Shown: positions 7,243 to 15,101 of the stretch, piece after piece | Layout of the letters: every line of letters starts with the position of its first letter | Numbering within the stretch: the stretch's first letter is position 1 | Assembly: GCA_038239195.1 (NCBI GenBank) | Contig: JBBSEZ010000091.1 | Location: 1-26,228, forward strand | Source: JBBSEZ01 sp038239195 | Lineage (GTDB): Bacteria > Planctomycetota > Planctomycetia > Gemmatales > Gemmataceae | Direction: 5' to 3' | DNA: 26,228 nt | Position numbers and translations under genes: made by a program | The notes under the pieces: model-generated | Databases searched by the model: none | The model's input: only the letters and a program-made list of their open reading frames with translations | What the model was told of the DNA's origin: nothing

Positions 7243-9093
7243 TCAATCGTTCCGCGCCCGCCGTACCGTCACCGTCCGCGCCCCCAGCCGCGCCGCGAAG
7301 CGCGCCTTCTGCTCCACCGTCAACTCGTTGGTGAAGCGCTTCGAGACGGCCGAGATCCAGCGGATCGGCCGCTTGCCGTAATCGACGACCACGGTCGTCA
7401 GCACCGGCCCCGGCAGCGCCATCACCCCGCGCAACTTTGCCTCCAGATCGTTGCCGTCGGTAATTTCCACGTGCTGCACCCCGAGCCCCTTGGCGAGCGA
7501 GGCATAGTCGATCCGAGCCAGCACCGTCGCCGTCGTGCGCTTGTAGGCCCGCATCTGTAGCGCCTGCATGTAGTGATACGCCTGATCGTCCAGCACGAAG
7601 AACTTCACCGGCAGGCACTCGCGCGCCGCCGTCGAGAGCTCCATGCCCGTCATCAGGAAGCAGCCGTCGCCCAGCACCGCGACCGTCTGCCGGCCGTGGT
7701 GGACGCGCTGAGCTCCCATCGACGCCGCCACCGACCAGCCCATCGACTGGTTGTCCGTGGGGTTGAAATAGGTGCGCGGCTGGAAGACGGTGAACGCCTC
7801 GGCCGCCCAGTGCTCCGACGCCGTCACGTCCACGAACACCAGCGCGTCGCGGCACGTCGCCTGACGCAGGGCCAGGTAGAAGAGCATCGGATCGACCCCG
7901 TGCTCGGCGTAGCACCTGGCGTTCGCGCGCGCCTCCTCCGCCTTCCAGCGCTGGATGGAAGCGGGCAGGGCGTTGTTGCAGGGCCGCCGCACCATGTCGG
8001 CGTGCTGGAGCAACTTCGCCAGGAAGACGCCTGCATCGGCGTGAACGCCCACCTCTGTCTTGACGATCCGCCCCAGGTTCTCGGCGCACGCATCGACGTG
8101 GATGACGTGGCGGTGGGCCGGCACCGAGTAGAAGCCGGTGGACACCTCGCTGAAGCGCACGCCGATGGCCAGGACGACGTCCACGGCCTTGAACGCCTGC
8201 TCGGCGGTGCGCGTCGCCTGCGGCCCGTAGCCCCAGCCGACGGCAAGCGGGTGGCACTCGCTGATGACGCCCTTGCCCGAGACGCTCGTCGCCACCGGCG
8301 CCTGCAACAGCTCCGCCGCGCGCGTCAGGTCGGCGCTAAAGTCCATGCAGCCCATGCCGGCGTAGATGCCGACGCGCAGCCTTCGGTCGCACAGCACGGC
8401 CAGCGCGTGGCGGAAGGCGGCCTCGTCGAAGGGAACGTCGCACGGCGCGAGCGGGCCGCTTTGATACTTGTACGATTCCATGAGGAGGTTGTAGGGCACG
8501 ACCAGCCCGACGGGCCCCGGCTCGCCGCAGCGCGCGAGCTGGAACGCCTGCCGCGTCAGATGGGGGATTTCGGCGACGTGCTTGACCTCGAGGACGGCCT
8601 TGGTGACGGGCCGCAGCAGGGCGGCCTGCGGCAGTTCGTGGACCTGGAAGGGGCGATATTTGGCCCCGCGGGCCACGTCGCCGACGACGCAGACCATCGG
8701 CACGCTGTCGAGCAGCGCCTCGCCGATCCCGCTCAGGGCGTTGGTCACGCCGGGCCCCGGCACGATGGCGATGACGCCGGGCTGGCCGGTGCTCCTCGCG
8801 TAGCCGTCGGCCATGTAAGCGGCCGACGCCTCATGCGTAACGAGGAGGTAGGGGAGCTGGAGCGCCTTCATCTCGTCCCACAGTTCGTTCTCCTGGGCGC
8901 CGGGGATGCCGTAGACGCAGGCCGTGCCCTCCGCCTGGAGTGCCTCGACGAGGGCGCGGGCGCCGCTCTTGCGGCCCGACACCCAGCCGGGCGCGGCGGC
9001 CTCGGCCTCGGCGGGCCGGCCCGCGGGCAGGGCGAGGAGTGCGTGCGCGGCGGCGGCCTTGAGGACGGTTCGGCGCGAGATGGGGGGGAGCAT
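7243..9093 (-). CDS. Thiamine-pyrophosphate enzyme (acetolactate-synthase-like) with Tat signal
   Basis: This 616-residue protein has the three-domain layout of the acetolactate synthase/pyruvate decarboxylase superfamily. The N-terminal PYR domain carries the cofactor-activating glutamate in THEASAAYMADGYAR (Glu88). The central domain follows about residues 235-375, and the PP domain has the GDG motif at 475-477. The expected NN of GDG-x24-NN is replaced by Asp502-Asp503 (FFVLDDQAYHY). The N-terminus MLPPISRRTVLKAAA is a twin-arginine signal (SRRTVLK, hydrophobic stretch, AEAEA cleavage area), so the enzyme is probably exported folded with its cofactor. That is unusual for this superfamily. 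It is the last gene of the efflux operon, 52 nt after the TolC-type gene. The substrate is unknown; branched-chain amino acid synthesis is unlikely for an exported enzyme. Confidence 0.88.
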   Translation of the reverse strand: MLPPISRRTVLKAAAAHALLALPAGRPAEAEAAAPGWVSGRKSGARALVEALQAEGTACVYGIPGAQENELWDEMKALQLPYLLVTHEASAAYMADGYARSTGQPGVIAIVPGPGVTNALSGIGEALLDSVPMVCVVGDVARGAKYRPFQVHELPQAALLRPVTKAVLEVKHVAEIPHLTRQAFQLARCGEPGPVGLVVPYNLLMESYKYQSGPLAPCDVPFDEAAFRHALAVLCDRRLRVGIYAGMGCMDFSADLTRAAELLQAPVATSVSGKGVISECHPLAVGWGYGPQATRTAEQAFKAVDVVLAIGVRFSEVSTGFYSVPAHRHVIHVDACAENLGRIVKTEVGVHADAGVFLAKLLQHADMVRRPCNNALPASIQRWKAEEARANARCYAEHGVDPMLFYLALRQATCRDALVFVDVTASEHWAAEAFTVFQPRTYFNPTDNQSMGWSVAASMGAQRVHHGRQTVAVLGDGCFLMTGMELSTAARECLPVKFFVLDDQAYHYMQALQMRAYKRTTATVLARIDYASLAKGLGVQHVEITDGNDLEAKLRGVMALPGPVLTTVVVDYGKRPIRWISAVSKRFTNELTVEQKARFAARLGARTVTVRRARND

Positions 9094-9145
9094 AGGCTTT
9101 CATCCCTGAATGGGGCGAGCGGCGCTCGCCGGCCTTCCTTCGCGA

Positions 9146-10507
9146 TCACTCTCGGTCCCACGGCCCGGCCTGCTGCAACAGCGCGCCGATCTCGCTCAGC
9201 GCCCGCCACAGGTCGCCGCGCGCCTGCACCTGCGCCAGCTGGATCGTTGCCAGCGCCTGCTGGGCCTGCAAGACTGCCGTCAAGTCGTACTTGGCGTCGC
9301 CGCGCTCGTAGCCGAGGCGCACCAGCCGCAGGGCCTCCTTGGCGTCGGGCAAGATGCGGCCCTCGTACTCGGTCACCTGGCGGCGCGCCACCTGGTAGCG
9401 CTGGTAGGCCGCCGTCAGCCGCTCGGTCACGCGCAACTCGACCGCCCGCGAGTCGGCGGCGGCACGCGCCAGATCGGCCTCCGCCGCGTAGATGTTGCCC
9501 TGGTTGCGGTTGAAGATCGGGATCGGCGCCCCCACCTCCACCAGCACCTCCGTCGTGCGGTCCGGCGCGGAGTAGATGGGCCGGACCGACACCGTCACGT
9601 CCGGCTTCGCGGCGGCCCGCGCGCTCTTCAGCAAGCGCTCCGCCTGGAAGACGAGCGCGCGCGCCTCTTGCACCTCGGAGGTGCGAAGAAGCATCGCCTC
9701 GCGCAACTCCTCCCACTCCAGGGCCGGGGTGGGGCCGTCGAGGGTGCCGACGATCACCGGCGTTGCCGTCCCCTCGGCGCTCGGGGCGCCTGGCAGGCGT
9801 GGCAACCCGACGGCGGTCGCGAGCAAGCGCCCGGCGGCCTCCAGGCGGCGCCGGGAGACGGCGGCCCGCACCTCGCTCTGGTTGCGATCGACCTGGGCCC
9901 GCAACACGTCGAGCTGCGTGCCGGTCCCGCCCTTCAGCAGTTTCTCGGCCCCGGCCAGGGCTTGCTCGGCGATGCGCTGGAGCTCGCGCGTCGCCTCCAC
10001 CTCGCGCTCGGCCGTGAGCAACTCGTAGTACGCCTGCTGCGTCCGCAGCCGCACCGCGTACCAGAACGTCATGGCTTGCCAGTCGGCGGCGTCCACCCCG
10101 GCCGCCGCGGCCGCCTTGGCGAGCGGGATCTTGCGGTGCGTGACGATCACTTGCGTGAGCGTGACGGCAGGGAACCCGAGAGAGTTTTTCGGGTTGCCCA
10201 GCTCGTCGATGCGCCCCGTCACCGTCGGGTTGGGGTAGAGCCCCGCCTGAATGAGCCGGCCTCGCGCCGAGTCCGCCCGCGCTCGCGCCGAGGCCAGGTC
10301 CGGGTGTTGCTCCGCCATCTCCAGCAAACGCGCCAGGGTCAGCGGGCCCTGGGCGACCTCGGGAGCGTGGACAACGGGCGCACCTTCAGGAGGCCGAAGG
10401 GGCATGTCGGGGATCGGGGCAAGCGAGGAAGAGCGGGTAACGCAGCCTGCCAGGAGCAGCGCGCCCGCACACAGCGCCGGCAATCGGATGCTCCTGACGC
10501 TGTGCAT
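9146..10507 (-). CDS. TolC/CusC-type outer-membrane efflux lipoprotein
   Basis: This gene encodes a 453-residue outer-membrane channel component. MHSVRSIRLPALCAGALLLAG leads to a lipobox cysteine at Cys22 (LLLAGC), so it is a lipoprotein as in CusC/CzcC. The body shows two repeats of long helices alternating with strands: an alpha-barrel helix near LTLARLLEMAEQHPDLASARARADS, then VGAPIPIFNRNQGNIYAAEADLARA, a motif typical of heavy-metal RND outer-membrane partners. The ATG at 10507 follows GAGGGAG. An alternative TTG at 10546 overlaps the pump stop codon by 3 nt but adds a basic tail ahead of the signal. It lies 35 nt downstream of the pump gene and is surely co-transcribed with it. Confidence 0.93.
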   Translation of the reverse strand: MHSVRSIRLPALCAGALLLAGCVTRSSSLAPIPDMPLRPPEGAPVVHAPEVAQGPLTLARLLEMAEQHPDLASARARADSARGRLIQAGLYPNPTVTGRIDELGNPKNSLGFPAVTLTQVIVTHRKIPLAKAAAAAGVDAADWQAMTFWYAVRLRTQQAYYELLTAEREVEATRELQRIAEQALAGAEKLLKGGTGTQLDVLRAQVDRNQSEVRAAVSRRRLEAAGRLLATAVGLPRLPGAPSAEGTATPVIVGTLDGPTPALEWEELREAMLLRTSEVQEARALVFQAERLLKSARAAAKPDVTVSVRPIYSAPDRTTEVLVEVGAPIPIFNRNQGNIYAAEADLARAAADSRAVELRVTERLTAAYQRYQVARRQVTEYEGRILPDAKEALRLVRLGYERGDAKYDLTAVLQAQQALATIQLAQVQARGDLWRALSEIGALLQQAGPWDRE

Positions 10508-10542
10508 GGGCCGTTTGCTCCCTCGTTTGCGCGGTTGGGCGC

Positions 10543-13500
10543 TCAATCCTCCTTCTTTATCGGTTGTTCCGGCTTTTCCGTTGAGGCTAATTGTTCCGAT
10601 TGCGCCGTCTCGTCTTCGGGGGGCACCGCGCCGCGGCCAAAGCGCTCGTAGAGCACCGGCAGCACCATCAGGTTGAGGAGCGTCGAGGTGGCCAGCCCGC
10701 CCAGGATGACGATGGCCATCGGGTACTCGACCTCATAGCCAGGCTTGCTCCCGCTCAGGGCCAGCGGCAACAGCCCCAGGCCCGCCGCCAGCGCCGTCAT
10801 CAGGATCGGCGCCACGCGCTCCTCGGCGCCGCGCATCACCAGTTCGCGCCCAAACGCCACCCCCTCGTGCTGGCGCAGGTGCTGGTAGTGGCTCACGAGC
10901 ATGATGCCGTTGCGCCCCGCGATCCCCAGCACCGTGATGAAGCCGACCAGCGACCCCAGCGACAGCACTCCGCCCCCCAGCCACGCCGCCCCGACGCCCC
11001 CGATCAGCGCGAACGGTAGCGTTCCCAGGACGAGAAACGTCAGCCGCACCGAGCGGAAGTCCACGTAGAGGAGAAGGGCGATCCCCAGCAGGGCAATGGC
11101 GCTGACGAGCATCAGTTGCCGCTGGTTCTCCTGGCGGGCCTGGTACTCGCCCAGCAGTTCGATGCGGTAGCCCTCCTGGGCCAGGGGCTTGATGCGCTCC
11201 TGGATCGCGGCCACCACCCCGGCCAGGTCGGAGCCCTGGACGTTGCACGAGACGTCGATGCACCGCGACGCCTTGTCGTGGCGGATCGTGTTGTGCGCCT
11301 GCGTCCGCTCCACGTGCGCCACCTCCTTGAGCCGCACGGTGCCGCGCGCGCCGTTCGGGCCGGGCGGCAGATCGATCTCCAGGTCGTGCAGGTCGGATTC
11401 TTGCCGGCGGACGTCGGGGTGCCCCCACACCACGAGGTCGAACGACTGCTGTTTCAGATGGACCTCGCCGACCTTCGTGCCGTTGAGCATCGTCGTGACC
11501 GCGTCGGCCACGGCCCCCGGAGTCAGTCCGTAGCGCGCCATCTTGTCGGGGAGGAACTCGAGGCGCAACTGGGGCACCAGCACCTGCGCCTCGACCTTGA
11601 GGTCGATGACGCCCGGCACGCGCCCGCGGCCATCGGTGCCCTCGATGGCCTGGCGCACGGCCTGGGCCTTGTCGCGCAGCACGCCCAGATCGGGCCCGTA
11701 GATGCGCAACACGATGGCGGCGCCGGTCCCGCTCAGCACCTCCTTGACGCGCTCCTGCAAGTAGGTGAGCAGGTCGTACTCGAACCCGGGGTGGCGGGCC
11801 ATCACGTCCTCGATCTCGCGACGGGCCTTGTCGTAGTCGCCGTAGTCCGGCTTGAGGCTGATCCACAGTTCGGCGAAGTTGGGGCCGACCACCTCCTCGC
11901 CGTGCGCCGACGCCCGCGCGACATGCGAGCCGAACTCGTTGACTTTCGTCTCCTGGCGCATCTCCTTGCTGACGATCTTGATGTCCTCGCGCACCACGTC
12001 GATGTTGGTCCCCGGCTTGGCGACCCAGTGCATGAGGAAGTCGGTCTCCTGGAAGCGCGGCAAATACTCCTCTTTCAATCGCGGATAGAGGAAGATCGCC
12101 CCCGCCGTCACCAGCGCCAGCAGCCCCAGGGGCACGTAGGGGTAATTCAGCGCGGGCGGCAGCACCTTGCGGTAGGCCCAGCGAACGGCGCGCGCCAGCG
12201 GCGCCTCGTGACCGTGGGCCTGCACGGCCCGGGGCAACAGCATCAAGGCCAGCGCCGGCGTGACGGTCAGCGCGACCACAAGCGAGGCGAGGACGGCGAG
12301 CAGGTAGGCGGTGGCCAGGGGGCGGAAGAAGGCCCCGGCGACCCCGCCCATGAAGAAGATCGGCAGGCAGACGAAGCCGACGATCAGGGTCGCGAACACC
12401 ACCGCCGAGCGCACCTCGAGCGACGCTTCGAGGACGACGGTGAAGGCGGAGCGCGGCGAGCCGATCTGCCGGTTGATCCGCAGCCGGCGGACGATGTTCT
12501 CGACGTCGATGATGGCGTCATCGACGACCTCGCCGACGGCGATGGCCAGGCCGGCGAGCACCATGGTGTCGAGCGTCCCGCCGAGCTCGCAGAGGAGGGT
12601 AATGGCGCTGATGATCGACAGGGGGATGGCGGTCAGGCTGATGACCGCGGTGCGCCACTCGAAGAGGAAGGCGATGACGATGGCGGCCACGAGCCCGCAG
12701 CCGAGGAGCATCGCGAAGCGGAGGTTGGCGAGGGCCAGCTCGATGAACGAGGCGGGGCGGAAGATGCGCGTGGTGACCTCGACGTTGGGCAGCGAGGGCT
12801 TCAGCACCTCGACGGCCGCTTCGACGTCGCGAGTGACTTGCAGCGTGTTGGCCCAGGGGTACTTCTCGATGACGACGAGGAGCCCCGCCTGGTCATTGAC
12901 GACGCCATCGCCGACGGACGGGGCGATGCCAGTGGTCAGCGTGGCGACGTCGCCGAGGAGAATGGGCGTGGCGGGCCCGGTGCCGTTGGCGGGCGTGCGG
13001 TAGGCGACGACGGTCTTGGCGAGGTCTTCGGGGCGAGTGATGCGCGTGGCGTAGGTGACGGCGAGGCGCTGGTTGGGGGTGTCGTGGAAGCCAGCGCTGC
13101 CGTAGGCGACGGCCTGGCGCGCGGCGGTCTTCACCTGGTCGAGGGTGACGTTGTGGGCCCGGAGTTGCGCCGGCTTGACGAGGACCTGATACTGCTTGTC
13201 GAGCTCGCCGTAGGTGGAGACGTTGGCGACGCCGGGGACGGCGAACAGCCGAGGCTCGATGACCCACTTCATCAGCACCGAAATGTCGGTCTGCGTGCAG
13301 AGCGGCAGGCCATCGGGCCCTATCTTGGGGGTGAGGCCGATTTTGAGGACGCGGCTGGTGGACGAGAGGATGGGCATGACGCGGGGTGGCTTGACCTGCT
13401 GGGGCAGCCGAGCGGCCTCGACGGCGACGCGCTCGGAAACGATCTGGCGGGCCTGAAAGATGTCGGTGCCGCGCTCGAAGATAAGCACGACGGAGCTGAG

Positions 13501-13767
13501 GCCCTGCACCGATTTGGAGCGGAGGACGGTCATGCGCGGCACGCCGTTGAGGGCGGCCTCGAGCGGCAGGGTGACGAGCTGCTCGACGTCCTCGCTGGAC
13601 AGCTCGGGCGCCTCGACCTGCACCTCGACGAGAGGAGGGGCGAACTCTGGGAAGACGTCGAGGGGCGTTCGCGTGGCGCGGTAGGCGCCGGCGGCGAGGA
13701 GGGCGGCGGCGGCGACCACCACGACGAGGCGGTAGCGGAGAGAGGCGACGAGCAGGGAGCGGAGCAT
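10543..13767 (-). CDS. Heavy-metal-type RND efflux pump (CusA/CzcA family)
   Basis: This gene encodes a 1074-residue proton-driven inner-membrane pump, full length for the family. The first membrane helix lies in residues about 12-30, followed by TPLDVFPEFAPPLVEVQVEAP, the typical heavy-metal RND opening. Two large periplasmic loops and two blocks of membrane helices follow; the helix-4 motif reads GEVVDDAIIDVENIVRR, with the Asp/Glu residues used for proton relay. The VDDAxxDVEN version differs from the DFGxxVDGA of CzcA and from E. coli CusA, so the metal cannot be deduced; a non-metal substrate is possible. It works with the adaptor (15102-16325) and the TolC-type channel (9146-10507). Two unrelated genes separate it from the adaptor. 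Confidence 0.95.
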   Translation of the reverse strand: MLRSLLVASLRYRLVVVVAAAALLAAGAYRATRTPLDVFPEFAPPLVEVQVEAPELSSEDVEQLVTLPLEAALNGVPRMTVLRSKSVQGLSSVVLIFERGTDIFQARQIVSERVAVEAARLPQQVKPPRVMPILSSTSRVLKIGLTPKIGPDGLPLCTQTDISVLMKWVIEPRLFAVPGVANVSTYGELDKQYQVLVKPAQLRAHNVTLDQVKTAARQAVAYGSAGFHDTPNQRLAVTYATRITRPEDLAKTVVAYRTPANGTGPATPILLGDVATLTTGIAPSVGDGVVNDQAGLLVVIEKYPWANTLQVTRDVEAAVEVLKPSLPNVEVTTRIFRPASFIELALANLRFAMLLGCGLVAAIVIAFLFEWRTAVISLTAIPLSIISAITLLCELGGTLDTMVLAGLAIAVGEVVDDAIIDVENIVRRLRINRQIGSPRSAFTVVLEASLEVRSAVVFATLIVGFVCLPIFFMGGVAGAFFRPLATAYLLAVLASLVVALTVTPALALMLLPRAVQAHGHEAPLARAVRWAYRKVLPPALNYPYVPLGLLALVTAGAIFLYPRLKEEYLPRFQETDFLMHWVAKPGTNIDVVREDIKIVSKEMRQETKVNEFGSHVARASAHGEEVVGPNFAELWISLKPDYGDYDKARREIEDVMARHPGFEYDLLTYLQERVKEVLSGTGAAIVLRIYGPDLGVLRDKAQAVRQAIEGTDGRGRVPGVIDLKVEAQVLVPQLRLEFLPDKMARYGLTPGAVADAVTTMLNGTKVGEVHLKQQSFDLVVWGHPDVRRQESDLHDLEIDLPPGPNGARGTVRLKEVAHVERTQAHNTIRHDKASRCIDVSCNVQGSDLAGVVAAIQERIKPLAQEGYRIELLGEYQARQENQRQLMLVSAIALLGIALLLYVDFRSVRLTFLVLGTLPFALIGGVGAAWLGGGVLSLGSLVGFITVLGIAGRNGIMLVSHYQHLRQHEGVAFGRELVMRGAEERVAPILMTALAAGLGLLPLALSGSKPGYEVEYPMAIVILGGLATSTLLNLMVLPVLYERFGRGAVPPEDETAQSEQLASTEKPEQPIKKED

Positions 13768-13787
13768 GGGGGCCTCGTGCGAAAGGG

Positions 13788-14531
13788 CTACGGGGCGGTC
13801 GTTTCGGCGTCGGCGGCGTGGGGCTGGCCGGCGCCGTTGGTGGCGCCGGCGCTCTGGGCCGCAAGTACGTCGGTGAGGACGTCGCCGGCGTAGCGACCCT
13901 CGAACACGGCCACCTCCGCAATCAGGTCGATCATCCGCTGGACGTAGGCGCCCTCTTTCGTGTGAGGGGGGAGCAGAACGGCCGGCGCATCTTGGCCGTC
14001 GCCAGGCCCGTCGAACAGGAGCAGGTCGGGGTTCTCCGCAGGGCCAGCATTGTGCCAGCCGTGCTGCACCAAGTAAGCCCGAGCGCCCGCGGGCCTGACC
14101 TGCAAGACGCGGGGATCGATCCAGGGGCCCCGGAGCTTCGTGGGTCTTTCCTTCTGCGGGCTCGCAGCCTCGACACCGCCGACTTCGCTGCCGTTCGTGC
14201 CCTGGTGGTTTCTCGCCTGCAAGATGTCCGTGAGGACCTCTCCCGCAGAGCGGTCTTCAATCGCTCCCAGGGCAGCGATCAGCTCCCACACCCTAACCGA
14301 GTAATCTCCGTAGTCCTCGGAGTCGGGAACCCACTGGTACAGCGGGCCGTCCTCGCCGACCGTCGGTTCCTGAAAGACGATCACGCACGGGCGGTCGGGA
14401 TCGACTGATTTCCAGCCTTTTTGCGTCAAGTACGCCTGAATGTCGGCGACCCGAACCGACCAGAGGCGCGGATCGACCCAGCGCCGATGTTGTTCGCGGT
14501 CATCGATGTAGCGCCGATGGTATTTCATCAT
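13788..14531 (-). CDS. Protein with two tandem copies of one uncharacterised domain
   Basis: This gene encodes 247 residues with no signal or membrane segment. The ATG at 14531 (MMKYHRRYIDD) overlaps the TGA of the upstream DUF4365-like gene as ATGA, so the two are translationally coupled. The protein is an internal duplication. Copy 1 (residues about 18-107) and copy 2 (about 128-220) share W-[VI]-D-P-R, V-R, AYL-x-Q-x-GW, a hydrophobic strand ending in F-[QD], Y-x-x-R-x-x-x-LIA, E-x-R-x-AG-x-VLTD-[IV]-L. Copy 2 has lost some acidic residues present in copy 1. I do not recognise a named family. It sits 20 nt before the pump gene. Its job may be tied to the DUF4365-like partner and not to efflux. 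Confidence 0.85.
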   Translation of the reverse strand: MMKYHRRYIDDREQHRRWVDPRLWSVRVADIQAYLTQKGWKSVDPDRPCVIVFQEPTVGEDGPLYQWVPDSEDYGDYSVRVWELIAALGAIEDRSAGEVLTDILQARNHQGTNGSEVGGVEAASPQKERPTKLRGPWIDPRVLQVRPAGARAYLVQHGWHNAGPAENPDLLLFDGPGDGQDAPAVLLPPHTKEGAYVQRMIDLIAEVAVFEGRYAGDVLTDVLAAQSAGATNGAGQPHAADAETTAP

Positions 14532-15030
14532 GGCTGGCCTCGCTGGCTGACTCGCTCCATCATGGCGTGAATGGCTGTGGGAGAGAACACCTGGGTGCGA
14601 GGGATGGCAATCCTCACGCTGCTGGAAGCAGTCGTCGGGGCCATCTCTCGCAAAGAAAACCAGTAAGCACAGTGCCGTAACACGAGCTCTTCGACCGACT
14701 GCCCGAACCAACGTTCCTCCTCATCCGGCAACACGAGGAGCACGAGGATTCGCGGGACGGTGGCCTTGATGCGCAGGAAATCGTAAGCCCGCACCTCGAC
14801 GTCGTAACGCACTTCCGACTCTGAGACGTGCGCGTTCCCGGTGCTCTTCATCTGCACGTCGATCTGCGTCCCCGCGTCCCAGTGCCGAGAACCTTCGCGA
14901 CCAATTGCTCGAAGGGAGACGTCGATGCCGTAGTCGAACAAGAACGTGCCGGTGCCGACGCCCCCAACGCGGCCACCGCCTCGACGTAGGCCCGACAAAC
15001 TCCTTCCTGGCGATGGTTGCGCGTCAACAC
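14528..15030 (-). pseudogene. DUF4365-like protein interrupted by an apparent 1-nt deletion
   Basis: Two overlapping frames together make one DUF4365-like protein. The N-terminal part starts at GTG 15030 after GGAGAGGGG and reads LTRNHRQEGVCRAYVEAVAAL. The rest, in another frame, reads FLFDYGIDVSLRAIG, then TQIDVQMKSTGN, a long YDVEVRAYDFLRI strand-helix and a C-terminal helix. Adding one base at the five-G run (plus-strand CCCCC, 14961-14965) joins them into an exact 167-codon frame. D-x-(n)-Q-x-K in YGID and VQMKS matches the PD-(D/E)XK-like core expected in DUF4365. It could be a true mutation, a homopolymer assembly error, or programmed slippage. A 187-residue frame starting at 15091 would avoid the shift, but its first 40 residues are low-complexity. 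Its stop overlaps the next start. Confidence 0.7.
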
Positions 15031-15101
15031 CGTCTGCCCCTCTCCACCGCCGACCTCCGTGCGGGCCCGCTGTGTCGCTTCTTCGATCCACCCCGCCCCC
15101 C

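Noticed and set aside
7243..9093. Acetolactate synthase large subunit for valine/isoleucine synthesis
   Set aside because: There is a Tat signal, no small regulatory subunit, no ilvC or leu genes nearby, and the NN motif is changed.
7573..9513. 646-residue plus-strand frame opposite the TPP enzyme and TolC-type gene
   Set aside because: It spans two well-supported minus-strand genes and has no protein-like features.
11116..13893. 925-residue plus-strand open frame opposite the RND pump gene
   Set aside because: It is a GC-rich shadow: composition is dominated by D, G, R, H, A and L without any domain, while the other strand has a full family match.
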